Shown here: positions 46,100 to 56,273 of the stretch, one piece after another
Layout of the letters: each line of letters begins with the position of its first letter
Position numbering within the stretch: position 1 is the stretch's first letter
NCBI GenBank assembly: GCA_949128115.1
Contig: OX421963.1
Span: forward strand, 89,289,602 to 89,353,601
Direction of reading: 5' to 3'
DNA from: Anaspis maculata
Lineage: Eukaryota; Arthropoda; Insecta; Coleoptera; Scraptiidae
DNA length: 64,000 nt
Translations under genes and position numbers: made by a program
The notes under the pieces: model-generated
The model's input: the letters and a program-made list of their open reading frames with translations, nothing else
The model's database searches: none
What the model was told of the DNA's origin: nothing

Positions 46100-48490
46100 A
46101 AGCTGTCGATCGATTGTAAGCAATCGGATGGAAGAAGTACCTATGATCCTATGAAGCATTCGCCCGAAATGTCCCAGCGGTTACACATCACAAACCCCAC
46201 AGATATATACATACAAAACGGAAGAAAAATTAGTAAACAGTACAGGCAGAGGTGCGACCAGGTCCGACTCAGCGGTTCTCTCTTGTCGTCTTATTTGAAA
46301 CCCCACAACGTAAATCGAAGAAGAAAATTTGGAAACAGAGGTACTTTCGTGAAATCCTGATAGGATGGGCAAGGAATTCTTAAGAAGCCTATTTTGGGTG
46401 AGGCCCACGCGTGATATCAACCCACTCAGGTGCCTGCCGGTGGCAATGCCGACAGGACCTCCCACCGTACTGAACAGAGCGGGGTAAAATAAAAAGAAGT
46501 AAGACCAGGTAGGAAACCCTCCTTAAAATTAAGTGTGTCTGCATCCGTTCCCGAAGGTAAACACTCATTTCCGTTAAATGCAAGATAAGTAACATTTACA
46601 GTTGAGGTTGTGAACGGACATGGTCGGTATTATCGAGGAACGGGAATTGCAACCACATACATTGGATACTCCACCACTTTCATGCTTGATTCGAGTCCCC
46701 ATCATTCAACGTAAGCACTACTGGAGAGGTGGTTCCGTGATACTACCGAATATGTTCATAAATACTTACTCCCATCAAGACAGGGCAGTAAAACGCAAAC
46801 AAACTCGAGTCTGTAGCGGCGGCAAAAGGAGATTGGGAACTATAATGTTGCGATTCTTCAAAAAACAACACTCCACTAACGCTCCTTCACGCTAGGCAAA
46901 CCAATGGCCGACAGGATTTTTTTACATAGCAGAGTGTCTACAGAATGCCACCCTTTACAGAATTGCGGCATAAGTAGGAACGGCAAGGAAATACGTTAAA
47001 AATTTATGAAAAACAAGATAACATAATTTTCCCCCAAATAGGAAAAGGTTAGGAAATTCAACAAGGCAGATTCATACAAACAGGTGGACCCCCCCCCCCC
47101 CCCGGTAACCGGACAATTCTTCGCGCGGACAATTCTTCGCGCCGGAAACTTTGATGGAGCTCTGATGAGGCCCCCTCGTATCTTCAAGTATCGTTTGGAG
47201 CCCTATTGAGCCCCTATGTGTCTTTAATTATTGTTTTCAGACTAGGTGACCCCCGTCTGATTTCTCGAAGTTTCTGGAATCTTAGGAAGCTCCTTTTGCC
47301 TTATAATGTTTCTCAGAGCCCTATGTGGCCCCCATGTGTCTTTATGTTTCATTTGTAGCCCTGCTGAGCCTCTTTCTTAATTGCGTCTGTTTTTCAAGCT
47401 CTAGTTAGCTCCTGTTGAACTTTTTCTGTCGGTCAAAGTTCTACGGGCCCCCCACGTGTCTCCAAGTGTCATTTGGAGCCCCAGTGAGTCCCACCAGGCT
47501 TTCGTCCGATTTTAGGAGGCCTTTCCTCTCTTGTATCTACATTGCCTATTTTAAAGCCCTATTGAGCCCCCTTGTCTCTTTAATTATTGTTGTCTTTAAT
47601 CTAAGTTTCTGGAAACTTAGAAAGCTTCTTTGGCGTAGGCGTAGCGGAGTTGCTTCTTGTCGTCTTTTTGTTTGTTACATAACTAGGTAGTACACGTGCA
47701 CAATGAACCTTGAAGACTTATTGCTGGTCCAGAACTACACCGTTGCATACGCCAACCACGCAGTTTTTGTTGCGTTCGGCTGTCACAAGATTAAATAAAT
47801 ATGATTCATTACTTTTTTGATACATAATTAAATTCCGTCAACACCTAAGGCAACATTTTTGTAGTACCTACAACAGTGTTGGTCTATAGAAAAGCAACAT
47901 TGTAGCAGCGTAATAAACAATACATGAAACCCCGAAATACACACATACAACTGTTCAACTCCCGGACAACGTCAAAGTGTGCAAAGTGCAAATCCACTAT
48001 GTAGATTACGGCCTTTGCATATAAAGATTGAGATCATTTAGGGGTTAGAAAAATATACAAAATTCAAGGCAGAGCAAAGCACGTTGACTAAAAAAAGGGA
48101 AAAATGGCGAATGACGTGAGAGCGTTGAGAACAAAGAGCCAGCAACGCGGCCGGTATTTCGCGTTAGGTACAATAATTATGCAGACGAAATGTGTATCGA
48201 AATATCATGCATGATTTGGTGGATGGGTGGAAGCCAAAATTACTATACAACAATCAGTGCAAAACCCACCTTGGAACCGGTCGAGAAAACCTAGCACTTT
48301 TGGAGCACTTCACAGTTCACGTGTCGTCGTCACAGCTCACGGCTGTCTTGCTATTCACTCATCTCTCCCCGCTGCGGTGCCGTGCGCACATAGTGCCATC
48401 TTTCTCCTCCATCAGCAAACGCTACGAATGTTCCTTCAACGACGGTATACCCACGTCAGGCGTACCAACATAGAAATAAAGTAAAAACTT
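46100..48490. repeat. Dispersed repeat, second copy, with satellite insertion
   Basis: Matches 8389-9385 in blocks (see that entry). It contains the empty hAT site (46113-46120), an extra segment at 46250-47030, and at 47096-47640 a piece of the GGACAATTC/40-bp satellite element. No gene. The longest frames (165 codons at 45863-46360) run across repeat joints and have no domain. Confidence 0.75.
47096..47640. repeat. Short copy of the foldback-like satellite element
   Basis: After a C-run, GTAACCGGACAATTCTTCGC begins two minisatellite units, followed by about 520 bp of the 40-bp type repeat (GGAGCCCTATTGAGCCCC and variants). The start matches the left terminus at 29926. The right array is missing, so the copy is truncated. 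Confidence 0.8.
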
Positions 48491-48820
48491 AGGGAGAATA
48501 CCACAAAATGAAGAAAATCCAGCAACAAAAACTGAAGAACAAGAATTCAGCTATGTGTCCACGACCAGCTGATCTCCCAGCAACAATCGTAGCTACTCAC
48601 GCAATAACCTGGCCTGGACACTGCCGGATCCACGACCTGCCGGTTACTCGGGGTAGCTCCACTTATGCACGACTAAACTTGACTAAACTTGCCCCAGGAC
48701 ATGGAGTATCCACGAACACCAGTAGCCTGGACCCGCCAACACATTCATACTTCCCCAGTCAGGTGCACACCAGTGAATCTTGAAAAAGACTCGGTAAATA
48801 CCGTGGACATGGAGTTGGTA
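48491..48820. other. No recognisable gene
   Basis: Mixed sequence with a short TGACTAAACT duplication near 48673. No domain, no splice pattern. Confidence 0.4.
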
Positions 48821-48821
48821 C

Positions 48822-49345
48822 CTACCTAGGTACAACATTTGGAGATGTTGATTGTCATGACTTCTGTTAATGACCTGACCTGACTTCCCCACGACCTCCT
48901 GAGAGCGGTTATGCCCAATGAAGGACATGGTTGTTCTACTATGGAAGTGTTCGTCCAGGTGATCACAACAACACTCCAACGAGTCAGAAGGACCTATAAC
49001 CGGAATTGGCCGAAGTCATGGAATCAGGAATGGGAGAGGTTATGTGCACAGTATTATGAAATATGGATGGGAACTGTTGAAGATGCCACGCATCCAAAAT
49101 GCCTTTACGCGTAACGGCGAGGCTGGTAATCGTAGGCAAGAGCACCAGCGCCATCTGTAAATGATTCGCTGCCGTAGTAGGTTAGATACACGCCGCCGTG
49201 TGTTAGAGTGTACGCGCCCATCTCGTGGCGGAACGTTGAACTTGCCGGTTGCCGCTAGATCAGGCACGCCGACAGTTTTAACTTGGCTGGCCGCGTTTCG
49301 TTTAGCGGCTTGTACTCTTATGCGCTTTGTCACACCCCTCTCGTG
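48822..49345. repeat. Duplicated block, intact copy
   Basis: Recurs at 51620-52560 and 55125-55365 in the same order: TGGAGATGTT, GAGAGCGGTTATGCCCAATG, GGAAGTGTTCGTCCAGGTGA, CCATGGAATCAGGAATGGGA-like text, GCCACGCATCCAAAATGCC, GGCGAGGCTGGTAATCGTAG, CCCATCTCGTGGCGGAACG, TTGGCTGGCCGCGTTT. This copy lacks all three insertions present in the other, so it shows the original structure. No conserved frame; nature unknown. Confidence 0.85.
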
Positions 49346-49565
49346 CTTTGGGAAAAAGGGAATTAGCCACGGGTAATTTCCCTTGCTATTATCATTGAGT
49401 TTTCCAAAAAAAATTAATCTCTTATCTTGGATAAACGGGCATGAGTTATTAATTTACAAAACATATTAAAAACTAACAGTTTTTCCTCTTAAAACTAAAC
49501 AGTATTTCTTTTCTTGAAAAAAAAACAAACAATAATGAACAAATATATTCTGGAGACCGCCGAAT
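49346..49565. other. Unique spacer
   Basis: AT-rich join between the duplicated block and the gypsy relic. Nothing recognised. Confidence 0.4.
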
Positions 49566-49569
49566 GCGG

Positions 49570-50211
49570 CTAGCGCAGCTCGTGAGCTTGCGATTGCTTT
49601 ATCGGAGCTTCTTCCTGCGCGCCGTGGGCTTCTTGGGCGCCGCGTCTTTGTGGCCTCCGCTGGTTCTTCGGCTGGCGTTTGCGGTTTCGACTCCGCCCCG
49701 TCCTCGGCTTGATCTTCCGCTCGCTCTGGCGGAACGGGCGTGGTGCTAGGACGGCCTCCAGAGCCGCCATCTGCTCTTGACAATCGAGCTCCGTCCAGTT
49801 TACGTCGCCGGTTTCCGTGGCTTCCCGTCGGGCGCCGACCGGGCGCATCGGGCCAAAGGTTTCTGGTATTCTGCCATCTTCGTGTGTCAGTCTTATGATT
49901 TGGAGGTTTGTGATTGGCAAGGCGGCGGCGGGCCTACCGGCCAGCCGGTGCGTAGATAGTTTGCGGGCTGCGTCCGCTGGCGGTCGGTCTCGGTTGAAAC
50001 GCCGCAAGTCCGCAACAGCGATTGAGCTGCTAGTGGCGGCTGTTTTCACCATGATATCTGAGTGGACGACAATTCCGCTTGATGGATGGATGCGTCGGAC
50101 GGCCTGGGCAAAGCGGCGCGGCGGCGGCGTCTCGACGGGTCTTGTTGAAGCGGAGGCGTTACCAACCTTGGCAACTCGCTTGGCAACTGCCGGAGTGCCG
50201 AGCTTGTTCAA
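49570..50211 (-). other. 213-codon GC-rich frame at the 3' side of the gypsy relic
   Basis: An uninterrupted frame rich in Arg, Ala and Pro, with a strongly basic C-terminus (SERKIKPRTGRSRNRKRQPK). No domain was recognised. Its GC content is well above its neighbours. Position after integrase suggests a terminal gypsy ORF or antisense of a coding strand. An overlapping plus-strand frame exists too, so coding status is uncertain. Confidence 0.35.
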
Positions 50212-50389
50212 GTTGGCCAGGGCCCTTCGTCTTTTTTTTTCAACTGAGCGTCGCTGAGTGGCGCTGGCTCGGTTGGAACGTCGCGTATATTTTTCGTTTG
50301 TTTGTTGGTTTTTATGGCGGCCATAGGGTTCCTCTGTTGGGGAGTCTCCAATCTCTTCCTGGAATGCTGTTGCACGGTAGGGTCCATCT

Positions 50390-51591
50390 TGTTTTACGTT
50401 GCCCTTCTACTTACTTTGTGAAACGGTCTTGCATGACCAATAGGTACGTGTTGCCCTTCTTGGATCGAGGCAGCGGTCCTAATAAGTCGATACACACAAC
50501 GTTGAAAAGGGGCCAGCAGCGCAGCGAGGCTTCATTTGTCCCGCGGTTTGTTGCTGGGACGCTTTGAATTTCTGACATGTCTCACAACCCCTCACAAATC
50601 TGGCAACGTCTTGAAACAGTCCAGGCCAGTAAAATTTTCGAGCGGGACGACTAATCGTTTTGCCTGTCCCTAAGTGTCCAGCGGTGGGTTCGTCATGATT
50701 CTCCCGTCATCTTCACCATTCATCTTTTGGAACAGACAGGCACCGAGGCCATGATCTGAGGCATCGGTTTTTAGGTGAAACGGTTCGCTGAAGTCCGGGC
50801 CATGGAGAATGGGAGCTTCGGTGAGAGCTTTCTTAAGCGCCGCGAACGCCACCTGCTGAGCTTCGGCCCAATCCCATTTATATCTCTTCTGCAACAGTCG
50901 GTTGAGGGGCGCGGCTGTGTGCGAGAAATTCCGTATAAAACGCCGGTACCATGATACCATTCCCAGGAACCGTCTGAGTTCAGTTTTGTTTCTTGGGGCC
51001 GCAAACTGGTTGATGGCGTTCACTTTATCCGGACTTATGTGGATACCGCTTTGGTTCACCGAGTGACCTAGGTAGGTGAGCTGTACTTGAGCAAACTTGC
51101 ATTTTTCCTGATTCAATCGAAAATTCGCTCTCCTGAGCCATTCAAAAATACGTTTTAAATTTTCAAGGTGCTCCTCAAATCAAATCAGTCTAATCATTTT
51201 TTGATACAATATACATTGCCTAAAATACGTCAGATGATAATTTGTTATTGTTATCGTGTAAATATGTTACAAACGTGCGTTACAAATCCTCAAATGTGCG
51301 TCCTAGCACAATCACGTCGTCCAGATAAGCATATGCCGCTGATTGTTCCATTTCAGGCCCAATTACTTGATCTAGGATTCTCTGGAAGGTGGATGGAGCC
51401 GCGTGGAGGCCGAATGGCATTACCGTGAATTGGTATAAACCCCTTCCGGGAACGGTGAAAGCTGTGATGGGTTTGCTAGCATTAGTCAAAGGTATCTGCC
51501 AGTAGCCATGACGGAGATCCAAACTCGAGACGTATTTAGCTTCCCCTAACTTATCCAAAATAGCCGGTATTTGGGGCAAAAGGATAGGCAT
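50390..51591 (-). pseudogene. Gypsy RT, RNase H and integrase remnants
   Basis: From 51591: ILDKLGEAKYVSSLDLRHGY, FTVMPFGLHAAPSTFQR, YAYLDDVIV (catalytic YLDD present). After the insertion: FRLNQEKCKFA, YLGHSV, RFLGMVSWYRRF, then RNase H start LKTDASDHGLGACLFQ. The frame then jumps to integrase H2C2 (DEPTAGHLGTGKT, CETCQKFKASQQQ) and a core start with a stop. The RNase H to integrase join is an internal deletion. Confidence 0.85.
51181..51286. mobile_element. 106-bp insertion in the gypsy RT, 9-bp duplication
   Basis: TCCTCAAAT occurs on both sides (51172-51180 and 51287-51295) and the RT frame resumes correctly when the insert and one copy are removed. The insert has no clear inverted ends, tail or tRNA boxes. 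Its class is unknown; 9 bp would suit Mutator-type insertion. Confidence 0.7.
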
Positions 51592-51600
51592 CTTTGGTTG

Positions 51601-52575
51601 ACACCTTGTTTACAGCTCGGTTTGCCTAGATACAACGTTTGGAGATGTTAATTGTCATCTGACTTCCCCATGACCTTTTGAGAGCGGTTATGCCCAATGA
51701 AGGACATGATTGTTCTACCACAGGTTCTACTATGGAAGTGTTCGTCCAGGTGATTGCAACAACACTCCAACGAGTCAGTAGAATGACTTGTATAGAGATA
51801 GGTCGTTCCAGCCGGACCCGTTCCGAATGAACGGGTCCGAGACCGGAACGAGTGGAACCGATTCCACCTCCCGGTGTTTCGTCGTTCCGGATCCGAATTT
51901 TCCGAATCGCAAACAGTAAAAGTTCCAATCCGAAATCCGAAATTTTGTTTAAATCCGAATGACCGATCAACAATATTGGCAATGTCTCAAAATTTCAGAG
52001 GCTTTTTTAAACTGACTACTACGCGATACCTTCCTAGGCTCCACGCAGGTCGTAACGGGTCCGGCTGGAACGAGGGTCCGGCTGGAACGAGGGTCCTGCT
52101 GGAACGAGTGGAGCCGATTCCACCTCCCGGTGTTTCGTCGTTTCGGTGTTTAGAGGCTCTTCTAAACCGACTATTACGCGATACTTTCCTAGGCGCCACG
52201 CAGGTCGTGACGGTGGTGGAATTTCGGACCGGCTCGTAAAGTGAACCGCAACAAAAGCTAACGGATTCGGAATCTGTCCTGGTCCTGCAACTTCTTCCGA
52301 ACCGGGTCTGCCGAACCGGATCCGCACGTGGAACGGAACCGTTTGGAACGAATCCGCTTTCGGACCCGGACCGCCCATCTCTAGACTGGTACCTATTACC
52401 TGAATTGGCCGAACCGAAGCCATGGAATCAGGAATGGGAGAGGTTATGTGAGCAGTATGGATGAGAACTGTTAAGAAATGCCACGCATCCAAAATGCCTT
52501 TACTCGTAATGGCGAGGCTGGTAATCGTAGGCAAGGGCGCCAGCGCCAATCGAAATGATACGTTGAACGGTAGTT
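51601..52575. repeat. Duplicated block, interrupted copy (left part)
   Basis: Counterpart of 48822-49165, split by a hAT MITE at 51793-52383. It continues beyond the palindrome at 55125-55365. Confidence 0.85.
51793..52383. mobile_element. hAT-type MITE, 591 bp
   Basis: Left end TAGAGATAGGTCG, right end CGGACCGCCCATCTCTA. Flanks GACTTGTA (51785-51792) and GACTGGTA (52384-52391) differ at one base, an aged 8-bp duplication. The interior repeats GGTCCGGCTGGAACGAG and a CACCTCCCGGTGTTTCGTCG block (near 51867 and 52121). Confidence 0.82.
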
Positions 52576-52576
52576 A

Positions 52577-55114
52577 TAGACTAGGATCATTTTTAACAAA
52601 ATGGCCTGGAAAGTGGTTCTAGAGGCAAGTCATGTTAAAGTTTGGCAACAAATGTTTTAAGGGTATTTGGACCTCGCCAAATACGAAAACCATTGTTGCC
52701 AAGCCGAATTTTGCACCGGAAGCCCGCAATGGGGGGGTAAAGGGGGGAAAGACCAAAAATCATCATTTTCCACCATTTTTGATACCGGAACTGAGACCTG
52801 TCATAAATGTGGAGTAAATTACATCGTATCTTGATTAACTGAGGTCTTATACTATCATCTTGACATGATTACTGTCAAAATTTTCATAGTGAGGCGACTG
52901 GTGGGGAGAATGTTGACTGTGAAGATGATTCTTCTTTTCTCTTGATTTTGAGTGAATATATACATGTTTGGTATCTTTTCCTATCAAGTTTCATATTCTC
53001 AGCTCAATTATGGTGTCAAAATTGCAATAGGAGCAAGTTTGAACAAGTTTTAGATGATGAAACATGTTTTTTGTCAATATTTTTTCACCACTTTGAACTG
53101 TGTTATTTATTGCAAATCGGCATTTTTTTCTCAAAATTCTTGCGTAGTTCGTTAGTCTGGTGTATTTCACACAATACAGCCATATAACTGATGTGCCTTC
53201 AACTTTTAAAATATGGAAAAAATATTTTTTTGTGAAAACTGTTTGGCGCTACTTTTCAACTTTATTTTTTGCTATTATGAAAAACTGTGGTCCTCCACCT
53301 CATAATTATAAAGAAAACCTTAGCTGAGATATTCTAGAATGTACTTTTGTTCAAAAGAAGAGTTATTCATGTCAGAACCTGATGCCCAGTGGGCAAGAGT
53401 CCTCTCAGAAATTATGATATCAGAAAGATATATGACTCAGATTTATGATATCAGACTCAGAAATACATCATGATCTCAATGCAAATCGGAGTTTTTTTCG
53501 ACAATTCTTGCGTAATTCGTTAGTCTGCACAGTGGGCGAAGTAGCTCAGCTAGCTGGACGTCAGATCCAGCTCATCATGCGAGAGATCCCGGGTTCAAAT
53601 CCTAATGGTGGGCAGTTCTTTTTTTTCCATTAGGAAGAGGTGGCCATTGAATATTATCACATTTATTTATCATACTTACCATAGCCCATGATTTTTTCAA
53701 GTTTAACCTGATTTATCACCCATTATATTCAAAACAGTTACAGCAAAATTATTGAAAATACTCTTGAAAAAAAATTGACCAACTGCAGAGTTGCGCATAG
53801 TCGCAGGCGAGGTCGCAGGATATTTCAATGTTTCTATGAGGATAAATGGTCCACTGATACAATGTCATCGAAAACTTTGATGGCAATTGAAGGCAACCAC
53901 CACTTTCACACCAACGAAAATTACTTATTCATAAGAAAAACAGCATTTTTCAGTTATCTTTATGTAATTTTTTTAAAGCTTTTTCAAACACCCTGTAGTA
54001 AAACAATCTTCATAATTTGATTCTACATTGGCGAGGCTACAAGAGCTATCCATTGAAGTCGAAATAACGGTTTATATGACTGTGTTACCCTTATCTGAAA
54101 ATGCAACATAATATTGGAAAGTTTTTTTTTTGTTTCGGGCTGTGGTAATGACCCGAACTTTTAGACTTGATTACTCAATAAGAGAGGAGTTGGAACAACA
54201 TATTTATAATGAAATGAGATCGTGGACTAATTGGCTACACCCCTGGATTAGAATCATCGCTGAGTTCTCAAAATCATTTTTCAGACTTATGTCCCGCTAC
54301 GAACGCGATTCCGCCCAGTGTGGTCTGGTGTATTTTACACAATACATTCACATACTAAGTGTGTCTTCACTTTTTGAAATATGAATAACTTGAGTTTTGA
54401 TCATACATACATCATATAGCAAAAAACAAAGTTGAAAAGTAGGGCCAAACAATTTCCACAAATATTTTTCCTCTTAATAGGTATTCAAAAAAGTAGAGGC
54501 AAATCAATTGGATGCCTATATCATGGTAAATACATGAGACTAACGAACTACGCAAGAATTTTGAGAAAAAATGCCGATTTGCAGTAGAATAACACAGTTG
54601 AAAGAAGTAAAAAAAATATTGACAAAAAACATGTCTTATCATGTAAAAGTTGTTCAAACTCGCTTCTATTGCAATTTGAACACCATAGTTGAATAGGGAA
54701 TATGGAATTTAGTCGGAAACGATACCAAACATTTTTATATTCACTCAAAATCGAGAGAAAAGAAGAATCATCTACACAGTCAACATTCCCCCCCACAAGT
54801 CTTCCCCCTTTAGAAATTTTGACAGTAATTATGTCAATATGGTAGTATAAGACCTCAGTGAATCAAGATATGATGTAATTCACTTCACGTTAATGACAGG
54901 TCGCAGTCCCGACATCGAAAATGGTGAAAAATAGTGATTTTTGGCCTTCCCTTCCCTTTACCCCCCCCCCATTGCGGGCTTCCGGTGCAAAATTTGGCTT
55001 GGCAACAATGGTTTTCGTATTCAGCGGAGTCCAAGTACCCTTAAAACGTATGTTGCCAAACTTTAACATGACTTGCCTCTAGCATTGCTTTTTATCCGAA
55101 AAGATCCTAGACTA
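52577..55114. mobile_element. 2.5-kb foldback palindrome
   Basis: Arms of about 680 bp (52577-53285 and 54410-55114) flank a 1.1-kb spacer. Ends TAGACTAGGATC and GATCCTAGACTA, with TTA on both sides (52574-52576 and 55115-55117), compatible with a PIF/Harbinger-type duplication but short. Paired blocks include AGAGGCAAGTCATGTTAAAG, GGAAGCCCGCAATGGGGG and TTCTTGCGTAGTTCGTTAGT. The spacer includes a tRNA-SINE. No transposase frame. Confidence 0.82.
53525..53620 (+). mobile_element. tRNA-derived SINE or tRNA pseudogene
   Basis: AGTAGCTCAGCTAGCTGG is a clear A box and GGTTCAAATCC, about 45 bases on, a textbook B box. The acceptor strands (GGGCGAA and GGTGGGC) do not pair, so it is not a working tRNA. 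A T-run (CTTTTTTTTCC) follows, as at a pol III stop. It sits in the spacer of the palindrome. Confidence 0.75.
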
Positions 55115-55216
55115 TTACATTCTCTTACGCTGGGCCGCGGGATCCGCCGTCGTAGGTTGGAGCGCGCGCGCCCATCTCGTGGCGGAACGTTGAACTTGCC
55201 GGTTGCCGCTAGATCA

Positions 55217-55297
55217 TAATCATAATCATAATCATAATCATCTTTATTTTCTTGTTTGACCTTACAAGGTATAAGAAATTGTCAGTAAAAATATCAC
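55217..55297 (-). mobile_element. 81-bp LINE 3' end
   Basis: AGATCA flanks it on both sides (55211-55216 and 55298-55303). On the minus strand it ends in AATAAAGATG followed by an (ATTATG)n tail. The intact paralogous block near 49257 lacks it. Confidence 0.85.
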
Positions 55298-55365
55298 AGA
55301 TCAGACACGTCGACAGTTTTTACTTGGCTGGCCGCGTTTAGCTGCTTGTACTTTTATGCGCTTTA

Positions 55366-56150
55366 TCACAACATCATAAACCTTATGGATACGGGAAAAC
55401 TCAGTTTTCCACCGAATAACATCGAGAAATTTATGTTGAGGTTTTGGTCTGAACCGTTGTGTTCTGTGTGTTGCTCACGGTCAATTAGAAAAAGTGGAAA
55501 ATGGCGGAAAATCACGTTTCAATTTTTTTATGTGATGGTATTTATGTGATGTTTTCATAATGCTTATAGAAGGCCAAGTCGCGTATTCAGTAAGGCTGAG
55601 CGGAAGTCCGGAAGTGTTTAAGAGTCATATAGCTTCAAGACTGAGTTGAAGTTGGATTTACCACTGAATCGATCTGAGATCAATTCATGAGAGTAGCGTT
55701 ATGCTCACACCCGTTTTTATTTTTTTTCAGAACCAGATGACCACGACCAAACCGCCGCCTTCCACTTGCTTTCAAGATTATCAGTTGGATTGTTTCATCA
55801 ATTTGTAAAGTTGATTGTTGATGAAACCAGACGTTAATTTTAATCATTGTTTCACTTTTCGTCTCGAGTAACGATATGCCTTTCCGGCATTTCCGGACGT
55901 ACAGTATTTTATCGTCCTACCTTATAAATCGACTGACGAAACTGTCAATATTCTATGATTTGAATGAGCAGTGTCAAATGTCACTGCGCTGGGTGCCTAT
56001 TTGTCAAGGCCCCTTCGACCTCCATGTTTGATTGCGCTCAGCGCCTCCTGGTGGCCACCAGGATTCAATTCAAGCGAAACGACCTGTGACCCGAAATGTG
56101 GTTTCTAACCGGAAAATTATAGTAGTTTTTTTTATAGGTATGAGAGCTTG
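55366..56150. other. No recognisable gene
   Basis: Only short frames. The stretch 56020-56070 has overlapping CCTGGTGGCCACCAGG symmetry, a perfect 16-bp palindrome of unknown meaning. Confidence 0.45.
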
Positions 56151-56273
56151 AAGAGTATTTATCTTGAAAAGAGATTTTATTGAGATCGAGAATGAGATGA
56201 ATCGAAAAAATTAATGTTGAAAAAATTACTGAATCTCCATGAAACACTCACGGATGTCCACACTAATGCAGAT

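Larger units (their letters stand above)
49566..51600 (-). mobile_element. Internally deleted Ty3/gypsy relic
   Basis: Minus-strand order: RT, partial RNase H, then directly the integrase zinc domain and the start of its core, then a GC-rich frame. The LTRs were not found. At 51181-51286 a 106-bp insertion splits RT. Sequence differs from the intact gypsy element, so it belongs to another lineage. Confidence 0.8.

Noticed and set aside
45863..46360. 165-codon plus-strand frame
   Set aside because: Crosses the border between a copia relic (antisense) and the dispersed repeat; no domain.
53525..53605. Functional tRNA gene
   Set aside because: A and B boxes are good but the acceptor stem does not pair; more likely a SINE.
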